Origin: Coniella vitis
Taxonomy: Eukaryota; Ascomycota; Sordariomycetes; Diaporthales; Schizoparmaceae
Direction of reading: 5' to 3'
NCBI GenBank assembly: GCA_011317545.1
Contig: WUJK01000015.1
Span: forward strand, 310,001-374,000
Length of the DNA stretch: 64,000 bases
Numbering within the stretch: the first letter of the stretch is position 1; each line of letters begins with the position of its first letter. Made by a program: the position numbers and the translations under genes. This document shows, one piece after another, positions 9,871 through 21,692 of the stretch. The notes beneath the pieces are model-generated. The model saw nothing but the letters and a program-made list of their open reading frames with translations, was not told where the DNA came from and did no database searches.

Positions 9871-11642
9871 TTAGGCCTGCCCCGGATCCATCACTGGCAG
9901 TACGCTGCCCATTGCACCTTGGCCAGATGTGCCCATGCTGTTCCCGCTTTGATTCTTCTTCTTCTCCTTCTTGGCCCAGCGGAGACCGCAAGCATTGCAG
10001 AGCGTCTTAGGCCCTGCTGGACCTTTTCGCCATTCGGGAGAGTCGAGCGTTCCTGCTCCCGCATAGAATTTGATTAGCCAGACACACAAATACCGCCATG
10101 TTCCGTGTGTATACTTGCCACAATCCGTGCAGACGTATTCCTCTGCGACTTTGAGTTTCTTTTTCTTTTCGCCAGTCCTTGGATCCCGGTCGATTGGTAT
10201 TGCAATACCTGCGTCTCCCTTGATGAGAGTTGGGCTTCTTGCGCCCGTCGAAACACCTCGAGCGCGTTCGCCATCTTGGTACCGCAAGCCGGTGAGCATC
10301 TCGATTGTGTTGATCCCTTCGTAGCGTGCCATTTTGTCTCGGATCGAGTCGGCTCTGTTGCTTGCAGTAACGCCCTCGAGATTTTCTCTAGTCAGCGCAA
10401 TGTTGCGCGGATTCGGTCTCTCTGGCGGTGGCATAGCTGCAACGTCGTTACGATATGCGCTTCCAGGAGCGTGCGTCAATGGTGTCATTGCTGTGTCTTC
10501 TGATGGTGTCATGTCGCTTCGGGTCTCCTGACTCTGCCTCCAGCTCCGTGTAGCCTCCTCCATCTCCGCCACTTCCTCCCTCTTGAGCTCAGCTATTCTT
10601 CTTCTGAGTCTTTCATTTTCCATTTTGTGTTCCAGGAACGAGTCGAGGAGCTGCGCGTTGGCAGCCGGGTACAGCCGTGACATCATAAAGACTGCTTGGC
10701 AGAATGGGCTTTGATTGTTGGGGTTGGGTGCGAAGCGGGCCGCAGCAATGTGCGCGTGGCCCACAGACTCAAAAATGGCATATGCGCCGTCCTTCTTTCT
10801 CATTCTGTAGAACAGGCGCGAGGTGTTTCCTGTTGCGATGCACTCATTGAATTCGGATAGAAACAGGGCACAGTCGTCTGGGTGGATGAACTCGCGCAGG
10901 AGCCGTTCCTTGAGCTCATCGACCGTGTATCCTGTCAGGGCGTGGATGCTAGGAGACGCATGTTTGACACGGCCATTCTGGTCGAGTATCATCAAAAGGT
11001 CCTTGAGCTCTTCCACCACCTTGGCAGGCCAGTTGCGCCGCTTGGTGAACTCTGTCAGCGTGGAGCCGCCCGGCAGTTGTGTGGGTTGCGATGTGCCAAA
11101 GGAGGACATGGGCGGTGGGCCCGCGCCAGGGACGTTGTCGTCGGCAGGTATAGACTGGAATCGTTGCACGCTGCCCGATCCCGACTGTGTCATACTGCCC
11201 TGTGCGGGGCTATTGGTTCCAAGCGAAGCAGTATTGTAGGCGGCCGCGGACATGGCGGCGTCTCCTGAATTGTCCAGGTTCATGGGCATGGATGTGTCAA
11301 AAAATAGGCTATCGGCCATCGAGGGATCGCTGAACAGAGCCATCATGTCCTGGCTGTCGGCCATCTGGCAGATCGTATATAAATCAATCGTCAGTTGTTG
11401 AGCAATGGAAAGTGGAGGCGCCAGCGGCGTCTCGCGCTCGCTTTAGCGCAGTCACGTATTATTATTTTGGGCGACAAGGCGCATGCAGCAAGCACAGTGC
11501 ACGGGCAACCAGTGGGGATAATGGGGAAAAGCACAGGGCTCCAAGCAAAACTCACGCCGACACCGTTGACATCAGGAATGGCCATCTGGCCAAAGGAGAA
11601 CATATTGCCCGGAGGCGGTGGGGGCGGTGGACCGTGAGACAT
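9871..11642 (-). CDS. wc-2: White collar 2: PAS-GATA zinc-finger transcription factor of the blue-light/clock complex
   Basis: Exons 11642-11556, 11364-10119 and 10052-9871 give 504 residues. Exon 1 codes MSHGPPPPPPPGNMFSFGQ... and ends phase 0 before GTGAGT. A PAS domain (about 145-255) contains FTKRRNWP...LMILDQNGRVKHASPS and the HPDDC motif. The GATA finger at about 431-456 reads CTDC-GTLDSPEWRKGP-...-CNACGLRW, a CX2CX18CX2C type specific to white-collar proteins, followed by a basic tail. That finger is only obtained by removing a 66 bp intron (10118-10053) with a GC donor (GCAAGT) and CAG acceptor. In fungi WC-2 pairs with WC-1 through PAS and binds light-response elements. WC-2 has no LOV chromophore site, and none is seen here. 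The orthology call is strong. Confidence 0.93.
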
Positions 11643-13878
11643 GGCCGCACAACGCCGAGCTGAGGCTGTAATGGTGTCGTGTTGCTATCGAGGCTATCGA
11701 AGCTATCGTGCTTTAGAATAATCGAGCGCCAGAGTGTGTGTGAATGACAGACGCGGGGGTGGGCGCGGCATCCAGAGCTCTAGTAGGCAGAGCTGTGATG
11801 TTATGCTATGCGGCAGATTTCCCGAGTTGCCTCGTAGGCAGCCTGCCTCGGGCCAGGGCGGTGCTGGATAGCTCGAGTCTAAGAGATCTTCGCAGCTTCG
11901 CATGACAGTGACGATGCTTGATAGCCCCGCCGGGTCGCGCGCGAAGCGGTTCCGAGTCGGAGACGGCCGGATGGTGGTGTTTGGAGGGGCGCAGTTGGCG
12001 ATGTTGGATAGGCAGTCAGTGACTCGAAGTCCATGGGATACAAGAAAGAGAGGGACAAGTCTCGTTCTGTGCTTTTCTCCCTGTTCCAAATTCCACGCGC
12101 GCGTGTCATGTAGCAGCGGGCGACTGGCTGCGCTAGCGAGACTCTGGTCAGGAGCACGGCACTTGGGGGGCGCGGCGAGAAGGACGAGATGCTGGAGCAG
12201 GCTCGGACATGTACGGCGCCAGTGGTGGTGGTTGGATTGGGCGCCAAACAGACATCGACGACGCTAGATAGCGCGAGTCGCGGTGGGATGCAAAAAAAGG
12301 AAGAACCCAGGGCGGCAGGGCACGGGGAAGAGAGCGGGTTGCGGGTTGCGGGTTGCAGGGCGCCCAGAGGAGCGGTACGGTTATCTAGCGCGTGCCCTAT
12401 TTCGAATCGGGAGGGGAGGGATAAGGAAAAAGATGGGATTGTAGGCTACGGGGATGGGGAATTTGCACAATTGCAGTCTGTATTTTGGGGGCATGAACCC
12501 CACCCTCAACTGCTCTGCTGCTGCTGCTTCCTGCCCTGTGCTGGTCTGATCCGTCCCCAACCCCGTGCAGAAGTGACGGGGGTGCAGTGACTGCTTCTTC
12601 TGAGGAAGCAGCAGTCTGCAATGCATGCTCTCAACTGACAAGCCACGCAAGCCAAGCTGCCACGGCAAACTTGGGATCTCGACAATGGCAGGCAGGCAGG
12701 CAGGCAGGGCGGAGAGTCTATTATCTATTCCATACTTGGCAGCTTGGGTACCTGGGTACCTAGGTAGTCCAAAGCTGGTCATCAAGGGACTCTGCACCAT
12801 GAGACATGAGGTCTTCTGGAATAATTTACTGTCTGCTTCCTCTTCAGCTTGCGGAGCTTCTGCTCCCACCATCGTCTGCACAATAAATGGATGCGTGATT
12901 CTTCACATGTATCAGTCAGCTTAGCCGGCCTAGTGCAATCTCCACTTTTTCAGATCCTTCCCAGTTGGAATACGTAGTGCGTTCCAAAGTTTCTTATACT
13001 TTCGTATTACCAGCATGCTAGTACGTCTGATAGCATCTCCCCGTTGACGTAGTGCGAGAATGCTGTACCGTTAGCCGCTGAATAAGTCATGCAATATCCG
13101 AATGCCGCAGCATGAGACATGACGTCTTCCTACGCTTTCTTCAGTGAAGGGTCTTCAGAACTTCCACCCAGTCATGTGCAGGATGGAGTGTTGACCTGGC
13201 CTAACACTTGTAATTTTTATGAGGCATTCAAGAATGTTCGTGGCTCTGCAATTTCCCAACACTAGGGCCTGCTTGGAATGTGACGTATAAAAGAAAATAT
13301 TGTACGACACAGGACGATCCTGCCCAAAGTGTACAAAATCTCAATCGAATCTCTGTATAGTTGCTTGCTGTTCGGCCTTTGGTTCTCCTCAGGATCAAAT
13401 GTTCGCTTAAGAGTTTGGGTGGTGTTCCTGGATCCCTAAGGCAAGTCAAGACAATGATAGACACGATAGAAATGGTAGCCATTATCGAAAGGGCAGGCAA
13501 TTCCATCGCGTCAATTTGTGGGAGCGCTCTTGGAAAATAACGAGAACCTTGGAAGTACTTGGAAGTTTCACACTGCTGCACGTGGGAGCGCGATGCAGAC
13601 CCACTGCACTTTAGCAGTGGCCCCACCCGCCTAGGCAGCAGACGCGCCCCGCCTTCAACTTTCCTTAATCGCCAACGCGCCTGCCTTAACAACGCCATGT
13701 ACGCGCTCCATGCAGTCGCTGTGTGATTTAGTGTCGCCTCCCACGCCTGGCTTTCGCCCCGCCCCTCGGTTCCTCCGGTCGAGTGACCCGCGAACTCCAT
13801 TACCCTCCAGTCTCATAAACCGCGGTTTCTGCCATTCGCTACGGTGGGCTCTCACGAGCATCGCCGCATCCTGACACC
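11643..13878. other. Divergent intergenic region between wc-2 and RAD50
   Basis: About 2.2 kb separates the two start codons. It contains short tandem repeats: GCGGGTT three times at 12334-12356 and GGCA-type units at 12688-12709. There is also a GGGTACCTGGGTACCTAGGTAG cluster near 12747-12766. Short open frames on both strands have low-complexity Arg/Pro/Ser composition and no domain. It probably holds both promoters and long leaders. Confidence 0.5.
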
Positions 13879-16800
13879 ATGTCGCGAATCGACGGCCTCT
13901 CCGTCCAGGGCATCCGTTCCTTCGCCCCAGATCATCGTGAAGCCATCAGCCTTTACACCCCCTTGACCCTGATTGTCGGTTACAATGGCTCTGGAAAAAC
14001 GACCATCATCGAGTGTCTCAAGTATGCCACCACAGGCGAACTGCCGCCAAACAGCAAAGGCGGCGCCTTCATTCACGACCCCAAGGTATGGACTTGACGG
14101 AGGGCACCGAGATGCCAACATCCACTGACTTGGTGCATCGTATGTAGCTGTGCAACGAAAAGATTGTCTTTGCCAATGTCGGTCTCAAATTTACCTCCGT
14201 AGCTGGTATCCAACACAATCTGCACCGGCGGCTGCAAGTGACCATGAACAAGGCCGGGACGCGGTCACTCAAAACACTCGAGTCGAGCTGGAAGGTAGAT
14301 GGTGAAGAAAAGCACACCATCTCCAAGAAGACTAGCGCTGTCGATGAGGAGGTCACCAACGAACTGGGTGTGTCTGCGGCCATCTTGGACTCGGTCATCT
14401 TCTGTCACCAGGACGAGTCTCTATGGCCTATGAGCGAGCCATCGACTCTCAAGAAGAGATTTGACGAGATATTCGAAGCACAAAAATACACGAAAGCTAT
14501 TGAACAGCTCAAGCTCGTCCGGAAGAAGCAAGGCGATTCCCTACGTATTTCACAAGTCGAGCTGAAACAACAAGAGAGCGATAAGCGGAGAGCGACGCAA
14601 AACAGCAAAGAAATACAAGAGCTGACTCAAGAGCTGGAAGAGCTGCACAATGAAGTCAAGGAGCTGGAGGATCAGATCAGGACAGCGCGTAAAAAGTCTC
14701 GTGCCAAGCGAGAGGAATCCAACCAATTCCACAGCATTCTCCTCGACTTGAAGAACCTTCAAGACCAGTATAAATTCCGACAAGACACGGTAACGGAGCT
14801 GCGCGACACGATCGATATGATGCCAGAAGACGATGATGAACTCACTACTATTCTGAATCAATCCGAGGCACGTCTAGATCGACTCAAAGGGCTCATTGAC
14901 GAAGACACTGCAGCTTACTACCGTTTGGAACAAGATGTGAACGGCGCTCGAGATGATCTCAACGGAAGGCTTGCTGAGAAGGGCCGGCTTGAGTCTGATA
15001 AAGAGAAGCATGATCGTCAGATACAGACCCGGGCGAAGATGATCAAAGAAGCGGCAACGAAACATAGTATACGAGGCTTCAATCATGAGCTCACTGATGA
15101 CGAAGCCCAAGCCTTCATTGAGAAGATACAAGCAATGTTTAACATCAAGAAGAGAGAACATGAGAAGTTACAGAATGAGCTAACCAGGGCTGCCGATGAA
15201 GCTGGTGTGCAAATTTCGAGTCTAGAAGGCAAGAAGAGCTCACTTGCCTCAGAACGCGCGTTTGCCAAGCAAACCAAGACAGAAAATGAGCGCAAAGTCA
15301 AACGGCTACAGACAGAAGCAGACTCTATCGACTGCGATGAGGGTCACATCAATATTCTGGAGAAGAATAGACTTGCGTTGGAGGAGCGCTTGCAAAACGC
15401 TCAAAATGATTTCAGCCAAGGCAGCTGGGATAGCAGGATCCAAGATGCGCGGAACGAGTTAAGCGGCCTCGAGAAGAGGAATGAGGACCTGACTTCGGAG
15501 CTCGTCAACTGCACAAGATCGTCCAGCGAGCGAGCTCAACTAGATCTTCGCAAACGAGAGCTTAATGAGCGCGAAAGCAATCTTGATAGCTTAGTGGGAA
15601 CCCATAGTGGACGGATTTCCTCCTTACTCAAGCACGACTTTGACATTGACACGCTAGGCTCATCCTACAAGGCAGCCGTGAGCGAGCAAAGCGCTGTTGT
15701 CAAAGAAGCGAAATTCAAGTGCGACAGTTTGCAAAAGGAATTAGACCAGCGCGACTTTGAGCTGGCAGAGGCTCGCAAGCGACAGACGGCTACGCAACAG
15801 ACAAAGAACAAAAACGAGCAGGCAGTGCTCAAGGTTCTTAAGGAAGTCGCGCACGATCCGGACGAGGCTGTTGTAGAAGGGTTTGAGCAGGAGCTTGAGG
15901 ACCTCGAGGCCGACAAGTCTGTCGCCGAAAAGGACCTGGCTCTATTTGACCACATGAAGGCATATTACAATGACGCAAAAACAACATTGGACACCAAAAA
16001 CAAATGTCAGCTGTGCGAACGCGCCTTTGAGGACGATAAATCGAAATCCAGGCTCATAAGAAAGATTGTCAAGGGAATGAGCGACGAGCAGAAGCAAACC
16101 ATTCAACAAGAATTCAAGGACGCGTCTGCAAGACTCGCACGCCTTGCCACTGTTCGTTTTCAGTATGACAGCCTGAACAAACTCAAAAGCGAGTTGGCAG
16201 CTCTCAAGAAGGAGATCGATGAAGCACAAGACAAGCGCGACCAGAAGTTGCGGCAGTTGGAGGCTGCCGCCGATGAGCATAGCAAGGTCGCTGACGTTTT
16301 GACCGAAATTGAATCAGTCTCCAAGAGTGTGTCGGAGATTACCCAGTTGCACACCATGATCCAAGAATCCAGAGAGCAGATTGGTAGACTGCATTCACAA
16401 TCACAGCTGAGCGGCACTGGCCGCAGCGCCGATGAAATCCAACAAGCTCAGACCGAGAACTCAAATAGGCTCAAGGAGGCCCAAAAGAACTTGGAGACTG
16501 CGACGCGAGAACGACAGCGCAATCTGGATTCTATCACCAATTTCGAGCTGGAGAGGAGCGAGACCAAGAACAAATTGAACCAAGCAAAACAGAAAATGGC
16601 GAGAAAGTCGTCGTTATGGAAGGATATCCAGGCGCTGCGGGAAGATAGCAAGAAGCAGGAAGAAAGTGTTGTAAGAATCGATCAAGAACTGAAGACACTA
16701 CAGCCCGAAATCGACGCGGCGAGGGGTCAGCGTGATGCGGAGCTAGAACGAGGGCGGAGCAAGGCAAGGCTTGTTGCTGAGGAGCGCGATACAGTTGCAC

Positions 16801-17885
16801 ATACTCTCAACAAGTTGAAGATGATTGGTGATGACATTCAGGATTACATTGAGCGCGGCAAGGCTTCCTCCCTTGCGTCTGTTGAGAGGGCTATTCGCAG
16901 TCTACAACAACAACACGATCGCCTCAAGGCTGAGATGACCGAGGTGACGACACGCATCAACAGCCAAAAGGAAGAACTGGCGCAAGGTGATCGCAGAAAG
17001 AAGAATATTGCCGACAATCTGCGCTATCGGGAGCACTGTCGGACGCTCGACAAGCTAGATGGCAAGATCAAGCAGCTCGAAGACCACAATGCCGAAGAAG
17101 ACTACAACAGGCTCATGGCAGAGGCCCAAGAAGCCGAGGACGAAGTAAGCCGCCTGACAGCTCGCGTCAACACGATTGCTGGTGAGAGCGGTGCCAAGGA
17201 CGACAGTCTCAAAGCCAAACTCAAAGAGCACGAGACCTTCTATCAAGGAGTGGAAGAGCGATATAAAGAGACCAAGATCAAGGTTGACACCAAGAAACTC
17301 GCCATTGAAGACCTTTGGACTTACGGACGCGCTGTAGACAACGCCATCATGCAATTCCACACCATGAAGATGGAAGAAGTGAACCGCATTGCAGGTGAAC
17401 TGTGGCGCGCGACATACCAAGGTACTGACATTGACACGATTGCCATTCGCTCCGAGAACGACGTGACAACCAGCACCGTGTCAAAAAAGCGCCGCAACTA
17501 CAACTACCGTGTGACCATGGTCAAGCAAGACACCGAGATGGACATGCGAGGCCGGTGTTCCGCAGGCCAAAAGGTACTGGCGTCCATCATCATCCGCCTC
17601 GCGCTCGCCGAGTCCTTTGGCGTCAACTGTGGCCTGATCGCGCTTGACGAGCCGACGACCAATCTCGATAGCGACAATATCCGGTCGCTAGCTGTCAGTT
17701 TGCACGGCATCATTAAAGCGCGCCAGGCGCAGGCCAATTTTCAGCTTATTGTCATTACACACGACGAGGAGTTTTTGCGGCACATGCGGTGTAATGAGTT
17801 TTGCGACAAGTTCTATCGTGTCAAGCGAGATATCAACCAATGCAGTGTGATTCGAAAGGAAGATATTACAATGATCACGGAGTAG
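13879..17885 (+). CDS. RAD50: RAD50, ATPase of the MRX/MRN double-strand-break repair complex
   Basis: Two exons, 13879-14085 and 14148-17885, give 1314 residues, the usual length for fungal Rad50. The 62 bp intron has a GTATGG donor, a CACTGAC branch-like site and a TAG acceptor, phase 0. Rad50 dimerises with Mre11 and Nbs1/Xrs2 to tether and process DNA ends in the nucleus. The N-terminal Walker A is GYNGSGKTT (34-42). Long coiled coils run from about 180 to 1130 and are broken by the zinc hook CQLC (C689, C692). The C-terminal lobe carries the ABC signature CSAGQK (about 1206) and Walker B LIALDEPTTNLD (about 1231). All catalytic elements are present. It is divergent from wc-2. The orthology call is very strong. 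Confidence 0.97.
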
Positions 17886-18731
17886 TGGGGTAGCCTTCGG
17901 GTGTTGATGTTCATTTGCTCCGCATCATCATACAATGAGAAATGGCGGGCGTGGTTGTGGCAACTTTTCTACTCTGCTTGGCATTCTGATAGCATCTGCT
18001 GGCACCGCTTGCATGACATCTCGTGGCTAACGCTTAACGGCTTTTCTTCTGTTCTACCACCCAGGCATTTCAATCCATGATTATATGATCTTAGCCAGAG
18101 GTTAAACAACTTCCTTGAGCCGGCCATCATCGTCAGAGTATGAGCCATTATAGTACTTTGCACCTGGCAATTCATACCTTGATTCATCGAGGTTGAAGTG
18201 ATATGATGGAGAATATTAAAACGATGCGTTCCAGATCTTCCACTTATCGTCATGTTGTGTGCATCATTCATTCACACACCACCCAGATTCTGTGCTTCAT
18301 ATCAACCATATCCACTCGCCACGGCACCCCTTTTCAACGTTGTTTCCATCAATGCATAAGAAAACCCCTGCTAACTTAAAAATAAGCCTTGCAACTTGGC
18401 CAGGCCGATGGTAAGTACAGCCGTCCTGTACCTATACGCTCACGCGGTAACTCAAGTGACCTCCTCACCGACCTTATTATGCCTCACTGAAGGCTTCAAG
18501 GGTGGCAAAATTCTCATTTCACTAGCTTCATTATGTAGCTCACCATACACAATGACACGTTTTACAGTGACCGACAGACAGACCAACAAAAGCGATGCCT
18601 ATCCTACACACTCATTTAGAGGGGAGAAAACAAACCGAGCACATATATGGGCCGTCTCATGCCCCCATACAGACAAGACCTAGCAGAATCATTCCTGTCC
18701 GCAAGCATTTGAAAAGCTCGAGGTCTGGTTC
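17886..18731. other. Intergenic stretch, no gene recognised
   Basis: This is the 3' flank of RAD50, with small unrelated open frames on both strands. I see no RNA gene and no repeat. Confidence 0.45.
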
Positions 18732-19118
18732 TCACCCATATGGCCTTGGACAAAGGTGAGAAGCAGCAGCAGCTGGCCCCAACTGGTGAAGAATTGAAGC
18801 AATGGACGGGTTTACCTCGGAGGATGGGGAAAGCTGTTTGGGTACATTGGTACGTGGTAGAGCAAAGACGGTATGGTATATATGCGTGCTAAACAGGTTC
18901 CTCAAAGCTGACATCTCTTGAATCCGCCCCTTCATTCTCAAGAGTACAATATCAATCTCCTTGGGCTTTAACTCTCCGTCACAGTAGCACAGTAAATAGC
19001 GTTTCTCCTGTTCTACTGGTCCCTCTTTCGCCTCACTTGCTTCGCTCCTCTGGATAGCTTCCAACCCAGCCTCGACAAGTATCTTCAGTGGTGAAACCGC
19101 ACGAGATGGGTTTTTCAT
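18732..19118 (-). CDS. Possible small hypothetical protein, 128 residues
   Basis: A single open frame begins MKNPSRAVSPLKILVEAG and has an amphipathic, charge-balanced first half (LLCYCDGELKPKEIDIVLLRMKGRIQEM) that looks more like a real protein than most chance frames here. The second half is Ser/Pro/Ala-rich. No domain is recognised. It lies between RAD50 and the PP4 subunit gene, 107 bp from the stop codon of the latter and on the same strand, so it could instead be part of that gene's 3' UTR. The call is weak. Confidence 0.22.
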   Translation of the reverse strand: MKNPSRAVSPLKILVEAGLEAIQRSEASEAKEGPVEQEKRYLLCYCDGELKPKEIDIVLLRMKGRIQEMSALRNLFSTHIYHTVFALPRTNVPKQLSPSSEVNPSIASILHQLGPAAAASHLCPRPYG

Positions 19119-19225
19119 CTTGCTTTCGACTCATAAGAGGCTCATCATAGGATAGTGTTATACTGTATTGTACATAATCAAGCAGCAGCAGGAAAACTTT
19201 CAGTCACGTTCTGTTCCTTCTTCTT

Positions 19226-21692
19226 TTACTTCTTTGCAGCCTCCGCCTCTGCTGCTATTGCCGCGGCTTGCACCTCTTGTTCAATCTGCACATTCGGATC
19301 CGCGTCTCCTGCGTCTGCGTCCGCATCCGCGCTTATGGTTGATAAATTTTCACTGCTTGTAGCTTGAGATTCATCACCACCTGCTGCTGGGTCTTGTTGG
19401 GGCTGTGCTGGTAATGCTTGTGCCTTGGAAGAAGAAGTTGCGTCTTGCTTGTCAGTATCATCTTTTGTTGTTGTTGAATCAGCCAACTTCTGACTTTGAT
19501 CATCAGGCTCGGTCTCTTGACCCGAAGTCGATCGGACATCATCAGCGGCATTCAGCCGCTCCTGGCCTTCCGATGGCGACCCCTTTAAGCGCTTCGAATC
19601 TAGTCCATCCTCGAGATCGTTTTCCGCCTCGCGCTTGCCAAGAGATGGGGTAGTTGAAACGATCGACTTGGGTGGAGATGAAGAATCCGGCTCGACGTCC
19701 ATGCTTTCTTCTGCTGCTGGTTGTTGTGATTGGTCTTGTGGGGTATTGTTGGCATGAGCCTTGTCCTCGTGCACTTCGGAGGCTGCAGGGTTCGTTGTCT
19801 GAGCTGAACTACTGCCTACCGCTGCCGCCGCCGCTTGCTGTGTCGGCTTCCTGCTAATCTCACAGTCTGTCGACGTAGGTGCCGAGATAACAGTGGCTTC
19901 ACTACTGCTCCCGGATGGCGTATTGTTGGCGTTGTGTTCGGCACCACTAGCGGCAGCGATGGCAGCGGCAGCAGGGAGTTGAGCCTCATTCTTGCGTCCC
20001 ACGGCCGCTTCCACATCAATGCTGTGCATTTCGCTGTTGCCCCCACTGCTGATGCTAAATGTCGATGAGCTGGGTGTCTGGGGTCCCATATCCTCTGCGC
20101 CTATCAAGTCTGGGCCGCGAGCGTGTGGCGCACCATCCTCATCCGCCATTTCCTCGTCTAATTTCTCACTCGCATTGCCATTTGCGGTGGTGGATGCTGT
20201 TTCTGTTGCCGTCCTTGTTTGCGCTGATGGTGCCCCTCTGTTATTTTCTCGGTGGTTCTCATCTTCATCCTCGGTCATTGTTGTATCATTTTCGGCGGCT
20301 TCTTCTGAAGTTGGTGACGATGAGTCGTCATTCGCTTGCGAAATGCTCGCAACCACCGGGCCTGCCCTCGCAGATTGGCCAGCAGGACCAGTCCCGGCCC
20401 TCTGCTCCTGGCGAATAAGCTCACCCTGGGTGATGACCCTTTGCTGTTGCGCCGCGCTCATGGACGAGATGCCATTGATCGACACAGTCACCGTCTCGAT
20501 GCTCCCCATACCGTTGGGTCCTTCTATCGTCTCGGTACTCTCGGTGCGCACTTGGCGCTCAAAGTGCTGTTGTCCTTGACCTGGCCGATGTTGTTGGGCG
20601 GCTGATGAGGTTTGCTGCAGGTGCGAGGATGCCATTGCGCCGCCTACATGTGAGGGGCCGACGTCGCCAGCACTGAGAGTTGATGGTTCACTACCCGCGT
20701 CTGAACCTGCTTCTTCGCCGTTTGAAGCTGCGCGCAAAAGCCATGGGATAGGTGATAGTAAGGCACCACCCAGAGCCTCATCGCTGCCAATGGGGGCGCC
20801 AATACTGCTGCTCGCCCATACGGCAGCCGAACTTGGCCGCCCGTCTACACTACCATCCTCATTGTGAACATCGGCTATGCCGTTGATGGACATGTGTGCC
20901 ATGTCTGGAATAGCAGGAGGCAACGGGTAGATGTTATTACCGCTGGTGACGTGCACGACGCGGTCGACAGCGTGCAAATATGACGGCAGGGAACGGTAGT
21001 AGCGTCGAGGTTCAAGCACAAGTTCAGCCAGCCGTTGGATGGTATGTGGAGGGTAAGTATGAAAGGTTTCGTTGAGAATGCCAGTGATTTCAGCAAGCAT
21101 TGCTATGATTTGAGGCGGTAGAACATCGGGGGTAGGTTGGGTGGATGCAGGCTCAGGAACACTAGGCGGGCGTTGCTCGGAGGTTTGAGCGTCTGACTGC
21201 GGGGGCGCAGGCGCGGCATTCTCTTTGTTTGTCTCTTGTGACGAGTCGACAGAGTTTGCAGCTGTTGTACGGTGGCCAATCTCGTTATTAACCGAGGACG
21301 ACGGGGCAGCGGAATCTGGCGACGAGGGTAACGGCGCGAGGAAACGCGGTTCCGGAATCGAGGATGAGGCTGCGGCCGCGGCGGGCTGGGGAAGGCGGGG
21401 GACAGGGAAGTCATGGTGCGCAATCTAAATAGAGATGGGATGTCCATCAGTCAGTCAGTTGTCGCAAGGCAATGCTGGAATGGCCACAGGTTCAACGGTA
21501 CCTTGTCAATACGCGACACCACGGTGGTGAGCAGCAGCGGCCATGTCGAGCTGTGTTGTTGGTCACATGTCAGCGCAGTTGCATCGCGAGAAGCCGGTTG
21601 ACCGTCGCAACTTACTAGTCAATGGATTCGCCTGCAGCAAGCCTGCGCAGCGCGTCCTCGTCGCTGCTCTCCATCTGCGTGATAGCCGCCAT
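19226..21692 (-). CDS. PPP4R2-type regulatory subunit of protein phosphatase 4
   Basis: Exons 21692-21616, 21550-21502 and 21424-19226 give 774 residues, with frame preserved through phases 2 and 0. The N-terminus reads MAAITQMESSDEDALRRLAAGESIDYSTWPLLL..., followed by SRIDKIAHHDFPVPRLP. The conserved helix with ILNETFHTYPPHTIQRLAELVLEPRRYYRSL..LHAVDRVVHVTS (about 150-200) is diagnostic for PPP4R2. The remaining roughly 550 residues are acidic, Ser/Thr/Gln-rich and probably disordered, with a basic patch KRLKG that could serve nuclear import. In yeast and animals PP4 with R2/R3 subunits dephosphorylates gamma-H2A(X) and checkpoint proteins after DNA damage. Nothing in the sequence shows a catalytic role for this subunit. 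The exon 1-2 junction was chosen because it rebuilds the tryptophan-containing WPLLL segment. Confidence 0.88.

Noticed and set aside
10053..10118. Treating the WC-2 second exon as continuous (22 extra residues in the finger).
   Set aside because: It breaks the CX2CX18CX2C spacing; the GC-AG splice restores the consensus exactly. Intron retention is kept as a finding instead.
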